The notes under the pieces: model-generated
Told to the model about the DNA's origin: nothing
Seen by the model: only the letters and a program-made list of their open reading frames with translations
Databases searched by the model: none
Shown here: in pieces, positions 54,903-61,648 of the stretch
Position numbering within the stretch: position 1 is the first letter of the stretch
Layout: every line of letters starts with the position of its first letter
Program-made: the position numbers and the translations under genes
Assembly: GCF_031179285.1 (NCBI RefSeq)
Contig: NZ_JAPSHY010000010.1
Span: 1 to 64,000 of the forward strand
Source: Microbacterium sp.
GTDB taxonomy: Bacteria > Actinomycetota > Actinomycetes > Actinomycetales > Microbacteriaceae
Length of the DNA: 64,000 bases
Direction: 5' to 3'

Positions 54903-56285
54903 GTGCCCGACGCTCCACGCACAGACACCATCTCGACACCGCCGGTCGAACGAACCCCGACCGGCAGCATCCGGACCTCCACCGGCAGCATCCGCACCTC
55001 CACGCCGACCGGCGCGATCCGCGTGCTCGGCTCGAACCCGGCCACCGCGCCGATCATGCTGCACCCGGGCGACTCGATCCCCACTTCTCGGCGGGTGCTG
55101 TACATCATCGTGCTCGGTGCGCTCACCGCGCTCGGTCCCTTCACGATCGACCTGTATCTACCGGCGTTCCCCGTGCTCGAGGACGACTTCCAGACCACCG
55201 CGGCGGCCATCCAGCTGACGCTGACCGGCACCATGATCGGATTCGCGATCGGGCAGCTCGTCGTGGGACCGCTCAGCGACAAGATCGGCCGCCGGCTGCC
55301 GCTTGTCGCGGTCACCGCACTCCACGTCGTCGCCAGCGTCGCCGCCGCGTTCGCCCCCGACCTCGGACTGCTGAGCGCATCGAGAGTCGTCATGGGCATC
55401 GGTGCCGCGGCCGGCGGCGTCGTGGCCATGGCGATCGTCCGCGATCTGTTCGGCGGACGCCGCCTCGTCGTCATGCTGTCTCGCCTCGCACTCGTGACCG
55501 GGGTGGCGCCCGTCATCGCGCCGCTCATCGGTTCGTGGCTGCTCACCCTGATGCCATGGCGCGGCATCTTCGTCGTGCTCGCCGTCTACGGAGTCGTCAT
55601 GCTGCTGGCGGCGGCGCTCTACATCCCGGAGACCCTGCCCAAGGCCCGGCGGCAGGAGCGCGGCGGGGCGACGGTGCTGCAGCGCTACCGCTCCGTGTTC
55701 TCGGACCGTGTCTTCATCGGCGTGCTCATCATCGGCGGCATGACCTTCTCGGGCCTGTTCTCCTACCTCTCGGCGTCGCCGTTCCTCTTCCAGCAGACCC
55801 ACGGGCTCGACGCGCAGCAGTACGGCATGCTCTTCGCCATGAACTCGCTGGGCGTCGTGATCGGCGTGCAGGTCGCATCGAGGCTGGCTGCGCGTTTCGG
55901 CCCGCAGTGGGTGATGGCGTACTCGACCGCTGTGCTCGTGCTCGCTGGCGCCGCGATCATCGTCACCGACCAGCTCGGGCTCGGCCTGTGGGGAACGGTC
56001 ATCCCTCTGTTCGTGTTCATGACCGCCTGCGGATTCACCTTCCCCAACGTGCAGGTGCTGGCGCTGGATCGCCACGGGAAGGCGGCCGGCACGGCAGCGT
56101 CGATCATCGGCGCCAGCAACTTCGGCGTCGCCGGGCTCGTCTCACCGGTCGTCGGCTGGGTGTCCAACGACACCGGGATCACGGCGACGACGATGGCCTC
56201 GGTCATGGTCGGCTGTGCCGCGATCGGCGTGCTGTCACTGTGGCTGGTCGTGCGTCCGCGGACCGTCGGGATGCTGACTCCCTGA
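54903..56285 (+). CDS. Bcr/CflA family multidrug MFS transporter
   Basis: A 460-residue, 12-helix drug:H+ antiporter. After a cytosolic lead of about 60 residues come GPFTIDLYLPAFPVLEDDF in helix 1 (Bcr/CflA signature) and motif A GPLSDKIGRRLPL. The lead contains a threefold repeat TGSIRTS/TGSIRTS/TGAIRV, encoded partly by tandem 21-bp DNA repeats (54960-55001). This is unusual for the family, in which helix 1 normally starts near residue 10. A start further downstream is possible, but AAGGAC supports this GTG. Confidence 0.9.
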   Translation: MPDAPRTDTISTPPVERTPTGSIRTSTGSIRTSTPTGAIRVLGSNPATAPIMLHPGDSIPTSRRVLYIIVLGALTALGPFTIDLYLPAFPVLEDDFQTTAAAIQLTLTGTMIGFAIGQLVVGPLSDKIGRRLPLVAVTALHVVASVAAAFAPDLGLLSASRVVMGIGAAAGGVVAMAIVRDLFGGRRLVVMLSRLALVTGVAPVIAPLIGSWLLTLMPWRGIFVVLAVYGVVMLLAAALYIPETLPKARRQERGGATVLQRYRSVFSDRVFIGVLIIGGMTFSGLFSYLSASPFLFQQTHGLDAQQYGMLFAMNSLGVVIGVQVASRLAARFGPQWVMAYSTAVLVLAGAAIIVTDQLGLGLWGTVIPLFVFMTACGFTFPNVQVLALDRHGKAAGTAASIIGASNFGVAGLVSPVVGWVSNDTGITATTMASVMVGCAAIGVLSLWLVVRPRTVGMLTP

Positions 56286-56316
56286 CCATTCAGCCTTCAT
56301 CGGCCAGAATAGGACG

Positions 56317-56946
56317 ATGAACAGGCGAATACTGCTGTGGTGGGGAGTCGGGTGCCTCACGGGTGCCACGCTGCTGGGGGCGATCGTCGTGCTCGGTTTC
56401 GCGGACGCCCCCGCCATCGACCGCTGGTGGAACACGGTCGTCGCCGATCACCGCGTGCCGCTGATCGTCGGCTTCGCGCAGGTGATGAACCGCATCGGGG
56501 GCGGCTGGATCGCGATCCTGCTGGTGCCGTTGCTCACCATCGCCGCCCTGCTGCTGACTCGGCGCTGGCGCTCCGCCCTGTTCGCGGCGCTCGCCTTCAT
56601 CCTCAGCGCGGCCGCCGTGCAGGGGCTCAAGCAGCTGTTCGGCCGAGCGCGTCCCGAAGACATGCTCGTCGCTTCGGACTATGGATCGTTCCCGTCCGGG
56701 CATGTCGCGAACGCGGCGACCATCGCGGTCGTCGTGTGGGTCATCTTCCCTGGGGTGTGGACGGCGCTCCTGGGCGTGCTGTGGGTGGTCGGTATGGCAT
56801 ATTCCCGCACGCTGTTGTCCGTGCACTGGGCGACCGACACCCTGGGCGGAGCCCTGGTCGGCGCAGGCGTCGTGCTGATGATCGCCGCGCTGCTGAGCGA
56901 CTGGGTCCAAGGCCGGACGTCTCCGCCTGATCCGCGGATAGGCTGA
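56317..56946 (+). CDS. PAP2 superfamily phosphatase
   Basis: A 209-residue membrane protein with about six helices and the complete lipid phosphatase triad: KQLFGRARP (about residues 107-115), PSGH (about 127-130) and SRTLLSVHWATD (about 167-178). It is likely an undecaprenyl-pyrophosphate or phosphatidate phosphatase acting on the outer face of the membrane. CAGAAT lies 6 nt before the ATG (leaderless type). Confidence 0.92.
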   Translation: MNRRILLWWGVGCLTGATLLGAIVVLGFADAPAIDRWWNTVVADHRVPLIVGFAQVMNRIGGGWIAILLVPLLTIAALLLTRRWRSALFAALAFILSAAAVQGLKQLFGRARPEDMLVASDYGSFPSGHVANAATIAVVVWVIFPGVWTALLGVLWVVGMAYSRTLLSVHWATDTLGGALVGAGVVLMIAALLSDWVQGRTSPPDPRIG

Positions 56947-56976
56947 AGGACCGCCCGATCGTCCTGAGGAGTGCTC

Positions 56977-57600
56977 GTGTCTCGCATCCGCCCCTACCGG
57001 CCCGCAGATCGCCCTGCGATGTACGAGATCTGCCTCAAGACCGCGGATGCCGGAAACGATGCCACCGGCATCCTGTCGGACGACACTCTCTGGGGCGACC
57101 TGTTCGCCGTTCCCTACGTCGAGCGGCACCCCGATCTGGCCTGGGTGGTCGAATCCGAGGACGGGCGCGTGATCGGGTACATCGTGGCGACCGACGATAC
57201 GGATGCCTTTGCACGCTGGTTCCGTGACGAATGGTGGCCGCGGTTTCAGGACCGCTTCCCCCGCCCCGCCGATGCCACGACGCGCGAGGAGCGCATGATC
57301 GAGTACGGGTACAGCCGCGCTCCAGGCACCGAGCCGCACGCCGCCGAGTACCCTGCGCATCTGCACATCGATCTGCTGCCGGAGACTCAGGGTCAGGGCT
57401 TGGGACGCCGGCTCATCGACACACTGTTCGACGAATTGACGCGTCGCGGGGTCGCGGGCCTTCACCTCGGGATGGATCCGAACAACACCGGCGCTGCGGC
57501 GTTCTACGAGCGCCTCGGCATGGAGGAGCTCCCCACGGATCCCGGTGGCAAGAGCTACGGCGTGCGCTTCCCGCGCCGAGGACGCCGCCCGTCGCTGTGA
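56977..57600 (+). CDS. GNAT family N-acetyltransferase
   Basis: A 207-residue acetyltransferase. The acetyl-CoA loop LLPETQGQGLGRRLIDTLFDEL (about residues 126-147) and the C-terminal LGMDPNNTGAAAFYERLGM motif identify it. The region before it (WFRDEWWPRFQDRFP) is like bacterial homologues related to O-GlcNAcase-linked acetyltransferases. The GTG at 56977 was chosen because TGAGGA ends 6 nt before it; the GTG at 56971 touches the SD. Confidence 0.85.
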   Translation: MSRIRPYRPADRPAMYEICLKTADAGNDATGILSDDTLWGDLFAVPYVERHPDLAWVVESEDGRVIGYIVATDDTDAFARWFRDEWWPRFQDRFPRPADATTREERMIEYGYSRAPGTEPHAAEYPAHLHIDLLPETQGQGLGRRLIDTLFDELTRRGVAGLHLGMDPNNTGAAAFYERLGMEELPTDPGGKSYGVRFPRRGRRPSL

Positions 57601-57645
57601 TGCGATGAGGTCACCGGCGCCCGCAGCGGCCAGTACGTCGAGGCT

Positions 57646-58107
57646 CTATTGCCCGTTGGAGCGCATCATGACCGAGATCCGGCCGATGGTGCCGGCAGCC
57701 GGGGTGTAGCGCACGTGCAGGAAGCGGCGACCGATCTGCCACAGGTCCGAATCCGGGCGCGTCTTCTTCGGGGCGCCCAGTCGGGTGAGCAGTTCCTCGC
57801 GAGTCGTGGCGAGGTCGACGCCATCGATGAGCTTCTCGGGGCGCGGGTATGCCGCCCAGCCGCTCTCCGGGCGCACGCGGACGACGATCTTGCAGAGCTC
57901 GTCGTCACCGAATGACAAGGCGGTGCCTTCGTCCCGGTACTCGTAGGTCAGCCAGTCCTTCTTGACCATGCCGCCCTTGGGAGTCAGGCGCTGCTCGGTG
58001 ACCTGGCCGAGCAACGCCTGCGCCGCTTCGACCGCGGCAGTGCCCGGCTGCTCGCCGAGTGCGCTGATCAGAGTGGTGATCTCGCCGCTGATGGTCATCG
58101 ATGGCAT
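57646..58107 (-). CDS. Hypothetical protein, last gene of toxin-like operon
   Basis: The family was not recognised. The product is a 153-residue soluble, alpha/beta-looking protein without signal peptide or membrane helix; motifs such as KKDWLTYEYRDEGTALSFGDDELCKIVVR suggest a compact domain. It lies 13 nt after the previous gene in a tight operon with a WXG100-like protein, a nuclease-like toxin and an immunity-like protein. By position it is a second immunity protein or accessory factor. GAGG lies 11 nt upstream of the ATG. Confidence 0.7.
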   Translation of the reverse strand: MPSMTISGEITTLISALGEQPGTAAVEAAQALLGQVTEQRLTPKGGMVKKDWLTYEYRDEGTALSFGDDELCKIVVRVRPESGWAAYPRPEKLIDGVDLATTREELLTRLGAPKKTRPDSDLWQIGRRFLHVRYTPAAGTIGRISVMMRSNGQ

Positions 58108-58120
58108 GGTCGGCCGGGCC

Positions 58121-58609
58121 TCACTTCTCGTCGTTCGCCGCCTGCTGGGCGAGGAACTTCGCCATGACCGGCGACGGGGGCGGTCCGTCCTCTGCGGGTG
58201 CGATATCGGCGTTCTCGAGCGCGAAGGACCGGAGCACCTCGAGGGCTGCGCCGCTCACGAGCAGATCAGCCCTGCCCTCGAGTGCCAGATCGTCGCCTCG
58301 GTCGACGGAGCCGGTGGGCACGAGCCTGAGCCACGTGTCGGCCAGTGCCCGATCCGTCGTCGCCGCGTACTGATCGCTCTGCGATGCGGTCGCCGGGTCG
58401 AGCTCGAATCCGGAGAGATCGGAATCGCGGAGGGCGTCGGCGAGACGGGCGGTCACGAACCAGAACGGCGAGGTGGTGACGAGGTCGTCACCCATCCACC
58501 CGTCGAAGACGAGGTGCAGCGGGCCGGAGTCAGTCGCCCGCAGCGCCGGATCGAACGAGCTCCCGGGAGCGAGGGTCCCTGGGACCTCAGCGTCGACGTA
58601 GTAGTACAC
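58121..58609 (-). CDS. Putative immunity protein
   Basis: A 162-residue acidic cytosolic protein. The block FDGWMGDDLVTTSPFWFVTARLADALRDSDLSGFELDPATAS resembles DUF1629/Imm11-like immunity proteins, in which a similar strand-helix-strand pattern occurs. It begins 4 nt after the toxin-like gene with GGTGAGGTGA before the GTG, so production is coupled to the toxin, as expected for an immunity partner. The identity is inferred from position and weak similarity. Confidence 0.6.
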   Translation of the reverse strand: MYYYVDAEVPGTLAPGSSFDPALRATDSGPLHLVFDGWMGDDLVTTSPFWFVTARLADALRDSDLSGFELDPATASQSDQYAATTDRALADTWLRLVPTGSVDRGDDLALEGRADLLVSGAALEVLRSFALENADIAPAEDGPPPSPVMAKFLAQQAANDEK

Positions 58610-58613
58610 GCGG

Positions 58614-59222
58614 TCACCTCACCGGGGGATCGAACAGATCGCCGAAAGCATCGTCGATCAGCGTAGCGTAATCGAGCAGCTCCGCCTGAGTGGGGGTCCT
58701 GCCCAGGTTGCCGTAGTGGGTGTAGAACTGGTTCCACATCTTGCGGATGGCACTCAGGTGCACCGCGCTGTTGATGCCTTCGGGGATGCCGCGGAGATTC
58801 TCCGGCGAATGCATCTGCGCCGGCGTGATGAGGTCGGGGTACCGGTCCATTGTCGCCTGCTCGACCGCGTGATGGACGATGTTCGACGGATCGGCGTCGG
58901 GATTCTCCTCGAAGAAGTTGTCGCGGTAGTTGTTGCTGCTGGCATCGCCGAACGTCGCAGGCGTGCGATGGCCACCCGGCGGGACGTCGAGGCCGTCGGC
59001 ATCGACGCTGGTGTCGACGTCGTCGACGTCGCCCGGCCCGTCCCGGTCGGGGCGACGCTGCTGCGCGAGCACGCTGTCGCGACGCCGGGTCTCCTCGACG
59101 ATGTCCAGCAGCTTCTGGCGCTGGCGCCGCGACTGCCGTTGCAGGGCGGACGCGAACTCGTCACCCGCCTTCGTGAGCGCTTCGATGACATCGTCGCTCA
59201 GCTTCTTCATGGGACTGGCCAT
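58614..59222 (-). CDS. Putative HNH-like nuclease toxin
   Basis: A 202-residue protein. Residues 1-60 are helical, basic and coiled-coil-like (ALQRQSRRQRQKLLDIVEE), a Asp/Gly-rich linker follows, and the C-terminal domain (about 115-202) carries NIVHHAVEQ, HSPENLRGIPEGINSAVHLS and RKMWNQFYTHYG. The spaced HH-x-VEQ, EN and H-x-S residues match the general look of HNH/Endo VII-fold polymorphic toxin nucleases. No signal peptide. It starts 4 nt after the WXG100-like gene, which probably delivers it. Confidence 0.62.
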   Translation of the reverse strand: MASPMKKLSDDVIEALTKAGDEFASALQRQSRRQRQKLLDIVEETRRRDSVLAQQRRPDRDGPGDVDDVDTSVDADGLDVPPGGHRTPATFGDASSNNYRDNFFEENPDADPSNIVHHAVEQATMDRYPDLITPAQMHSPENLRGIPEGINSAVHLSAIRKMWNQFYTHYGNLGRTPTQAELLDYATLIDDAFGDLFDPPVR

Positions 59223-59226
59223 GTCG

Positions 59227-59949
59227 TCACCCCGCCGTCGAGATCTGCAGCGCAGAGATCTGCGCGATGAAGTCCTGCCCGAGCCGTTCCTGATCACCGG
59301 CGGTGCGTTCGAGGTCGCCCGCGGTCTGCTCGAGCGCCTCGAGGTCGGCCTTGTACTCGGACACCTCGCCCAGGGCACCCTCGACGAGCGGGGAGTCGAG
59401 CATGGTGCGTGCGATCGACACAGCGACATTCGTCAGCGGTTCGGTGACCAGCTCGAGCAGCTGAATGGCCAGCTGCTCCACGGCGACGTCCGTGGCGATG
59501 TCGAGCGCCACCTTGCGGGCCGCGATGATGGCCGCGTTCGCCGCGGCGCTCGCTCCCAGCGTGACCACGGCTGTCGCCGCAGCCGCGGCGATCTGAGCGG
59601 CGGTGATGCCCAGCTCCGCGATCACCTTGACTTTCAGGGCGACGACGGCATCGGCGAAGAGGTCGATGCCCTGCGCTGCCGGCTCGAGGAGATCGACGAG
59701 CCTCTGCATGTTCGACTCGCGATTGGCGTTCCACGCGTTCGCATATGCGCCCGCCGTCTGTGCCGACAGCGCGCCGGTGACATCGTCGTTGACGCGCTTG
59801 TTCGCCTCGGCGATCGACCCTTCGAGATCGTCCTTGAACTGCCGCACGATCACGGCCGCCCGACGGATCTCGTCCTCGTCGAGTTCGGGCCACTCGTATC
59901 CGAGGATGTCGAGCACCCACGCCAGTTCGCTCGGAATGTTCATGCCCAT
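59227..59949 (-). CDS. WXG100-like (CpnT N-terminal type) T7SS substrate protein
   Basis: A 240-residue, almost entirely helical protein. The N-terminus (IPSELAWVLDILGYEWPELDEDEIRRAA) and the central Ala-rich stretch (TAAQIAAAAATAVVTLGASAAANAA) resemble the WXG100-like secretion domain found at the N-terminus of CpnT/TNT-type toxins, but here it ends without a toxin domain. A C-terminal coiled coil (EYKADLEALEQTAGDLERTAG) could dimerise with the next gene's helical N-terminus. GGGAGGTG lies 5 nt before the ATG. Confidence 0.72.
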   Translation of the reverse strand: MGMNIPSELAWVLDILGYEWPELDEDEIRRAAVIVRQFKDDLEGSIAEANKRVNDDVTGALSAQTAGAYANAWNANRESNMQRLVDLLEPAAQGIDLFADAVVALKVKVIAELGITAAQIAAAAATAVVTLGASAAANAAIIAARKVALDIATDVAVEQLAIQLLELVTEPLTNVAVSIARTMLDSPLVEGALGEVSEYKADLEALEQTAGDLERTAGDQERLGQDFIAQISALQISTAG

Positions 59950-59997
59950 GCGTGCACCTCCCTCTCTTGAAAGGTAGGTGCGACGCGGTCATGTGGC

Positions 59998-60017
59998 GAT
60001 GGGCAGAACTGCCCATC
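59998..60017. promoter_or_regulatory. Operator-like palindrome upstream of the toxin operon
   Basis: GATGGGCAGAACTGCCCATC is a perfect 9-2-9 inverted repeat 49 bp before the first start codon. A possible -10 TACCTT (minus strand, 59976-59971) lies between. The cognate regulator is not in the operon. Confidence 0.6.
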
Positions 60018-60033
60018 GAGCCCGAGGACGAGA

Positions 60034-60066
60034 GAACCCCCGGAAGCTCTCGCTTCCCGGGGGTTC
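60034..60066 (-). terminator. Terminator of tRNA-Ser
   Basis: A long stem (60034-60047 with 60052-60066, one bulge) lies 8 nt beyond the tRNA 3' end on the minus strand and is followed by a T/C-rich tract. Confidence 0.8.
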
Positions 60067-60073
60067 GGTCGTC

Positions 60074-60161
60074 TGGCGGTGACGGCGGGATTCGAACCCG
60101 CGGTTGCTTGCACAACACACGCTTTCCAAGCGTGCTCCTTCGGCCGCTCGGACACGTCACC
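60074..60161 (-). tRNA. trnS: tRNA-Ser (anticodon GGA)
   Basis: An 88-nt class II tRNA with a long variable arm. The acceptor stem GGTGACG pairs with CGTCACC, the anticodon loop reads TTGGAAA with GGA, and the T-arm has GGTTCGAATCC. The 3' CCA is encoded (60076-60074), unlike in the tRNA-Trp of this window. Confidence 0.96.
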
Positions 60162-60231
60162 AGGAACAACCTGACCATCCTATCCGATCGCCCCGGCCGC
60201 GAGTGACGCGTCGAGAAGCGGCGTGCGGGTC

Positions 60232-60591
60232 TCAGCTGTGCGCCGGGATCTCGGCGATCGAGTGATAGACGGGCAGTCCGCGCTCCGTGGCGATGGCCAC
60301 GTCGGTGTCGGCGCCCTGGGACTCTCCGGGGAGGCGAAGCACGGCGTCGCAGTGCTGGAGGAGCCGGTGCGCTGTCTGGTACATCACATCGGTCTGCTCG
60401 GACTCGGCAGTGTCGAGGCCGCGGAGAACGGGCAGCGCGACCCACTCGCCGATCATCGGGATGTGCCCGAGACGGTGGATGGGTGCTGCGGCCGCTTCGA
60501 GCCTCTCCAGGTTCGCCGCGATCAGGTCCGGATCGCCACCCGTGCCGGAGCGGTAGGGGCCGGCGATGAGAATGAGTTGTGGGGTCGTCAT
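60232..60591 (-). CDS. DUF4406 / nucleoside 2-deoxyribosyltransferase-like protein
   Basis: A 119-residue cytosolic protein with a Rossmann-like start (LILIAGPYRSGTGGDP, residues 6-21) and a late RLPGESQGADTDVAIATERGLPVYHS segment, matching DUF4406 proteins of the nucleoside deoxyribosyltransferase superfamily. The reaction has not been established for the family. TACAGT (60604-60599) lies 7 nt before the ATG, a leaderless start. Confidence 0.82.
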   Translation of the reverse strand: MTTPQLILIAGPYRSGTGGDPDLIAANLERLEAAAAPIHRLGHIPMIGEWVALPVLRGLDTAESEQTDVMYQTAHRLLQHCDAVLRLPGESQGADTDVAIATERGLPVYHSIAEIPAHS

Positions 60592-60694
60592 GCCAAATAC
60601 TGTAACGCGAACCGTGCAAGAACATGCAAGAACAGCTAAGACTCGGAAGGTCTACCGCGGGCTCACGCCCCGGTACGCCACGTAGGATCTCTAG

Positions 60695-61588
60695 GTGGCC
60701 ACCCCTAAGATCGTGCTCTTCTACGTGTTCACACCGATCGCCGACCCCGAGGCGATCCGTGTGTGGCAGCGCGATCTCGGCGATGCGCTGGGGCTGCGCG
60801 GCCGGCTGATCATCTCCGAGGACGGGGTCAACGGAACGCTCGGGGGAGACCTGCCCGTCCTCAAGAAGTGGGCACGATCGTTCCGGTCCTATCCGCCGTT
60901 CAAGGACACCGACATCAAATGGAGCGAGGGCACCGGCCTCGATGTCCACGGGCGCAGCGTCGACTTCCCCAAGCTCAGCGTGAGGGTCCGCGACGAGATC
61001 GTGTCGTTCGGGGCGCCGGGCGAGCTGCGCGTGGACGAGGACGGGGTGGTCGGAGGCGGTACGCGGCTGAGCCCCGAGGCCCTGCACGCGCTGATGGCGG
61101 AACGCGGTGACGACGTGGTGTTCTTCGACGGCAGGAATGCCCTCGAGGCGCAGATCGGCCGGTTCCGCAACGCGGTCGTTCCCGACGTGGAGACGACGCG
61201 CGACTTCGTGCGTCTGCTCGACTCGGGGGAGTACGACGATCTCAAGGGCAAGCCCGTGGTGACCTACTGCACCGGCGGCATCCGTTGCGAGGTGCTCTCC
61301 AGTCTGATGACCTCGCGGGGTTTCGGCGAGGTCTATCAACTCGAGGGCGGCATCGTCCGCTATGGCGAGCGCTTCGGCGACGACGGACTGTGGGAGGGGT
61401 CGCTGTACGTCTTCGACGGACGCGGCTCGGTCGATTTCTCCGACCACGCGGCCGTCATCGGCGAGTGTGCGGGATGCTCGGCGCCGACCAAGCGCACTGC
61501 GAACTGCCCCGACCTCGCGTGTCGGGTGCAGTTCGTCGTCTGCGAGGCATGCGGCTCCGTGGCCTGCTCGCAGCACGCCGCAGCCTGA
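60695..61588 (+). CDS. trhO: tRNA uridine(34) hydroxylase TrhO (rhodanese family)
   Basis: Oxygen-dependent hydroxylation of U34 in certain tRNAs toward mo5U/cmo5U. The 297-residue product is YceA/TrhO-like: an N-terminal ferredoxin-like domain ([22 protein letters not shown]), a central rhodanese domain with active-site loop [13 protein letters not shown] (Cys near 192) and a C-terminal zinc-like cysteine cluster ([22 protein letters not shown]). GTG start 6 nt after TAGGAT (60683-60688), leaderless type. Confidence 0.92.
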   Translation: MATPKIVLFYVFTPIADPEAIRVWQRDLGDALGLRGRLIISEDGVNGTLGGDLPVLKKWARSFRSYPPFKDTDIKWSEGTGLDVHGRSVDFPKLSVRVRDEIVSFGAPGELRVDEDGVVGGGTRLSPEALHALMAERGDDVVFFDGRNALEAQIGRFRNAVVPDVETTRDFVRLLDSGEYDDLKGKPVVTYCTGGIRCEVLSSLMTSRGFGEVYQLEGGIVRYGERFGDDGLWEGSLYVFDGRGSVDFSDHAAVIGECAGCSAPTKRTANCPDLACRVQFVVCEACGSVACSQHAAA

Positions 61589-61648
61589 CTCCGCCGCCGC
61601 AGCAGCAGGGAGAACCCGGGCGGCACAGCTCCGGTGCCCGAACCGGTC

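Noticed and set aside
58614..59949. WXG100-like and toxin genes as one frameshifted fusion gene
   Set aside because: The second gene has its own GGGGTGA and ATG after a 4-nt gap, and the first ends naturally after a coiled coil, so two separate proteins are the simpler reading.
57600..60161. Genomic island integrated at the 3' end of tRNA-Ser
   Set aside because: The toxin operon lies just beyond the tRNA 3' end, but no repeat of the tRNA end is found near 57600 and there is no integrase.
59294..61576. Very long minus-strand open frame across 59.3-61.6 kb
   Set aside because: It overlaps the WXG100-like gene, tRNA-Ser, the DUF4406 gene and TrhO in other frames, and its translation is Arg/Ala low-complexity typical of high-GC shadow frames.
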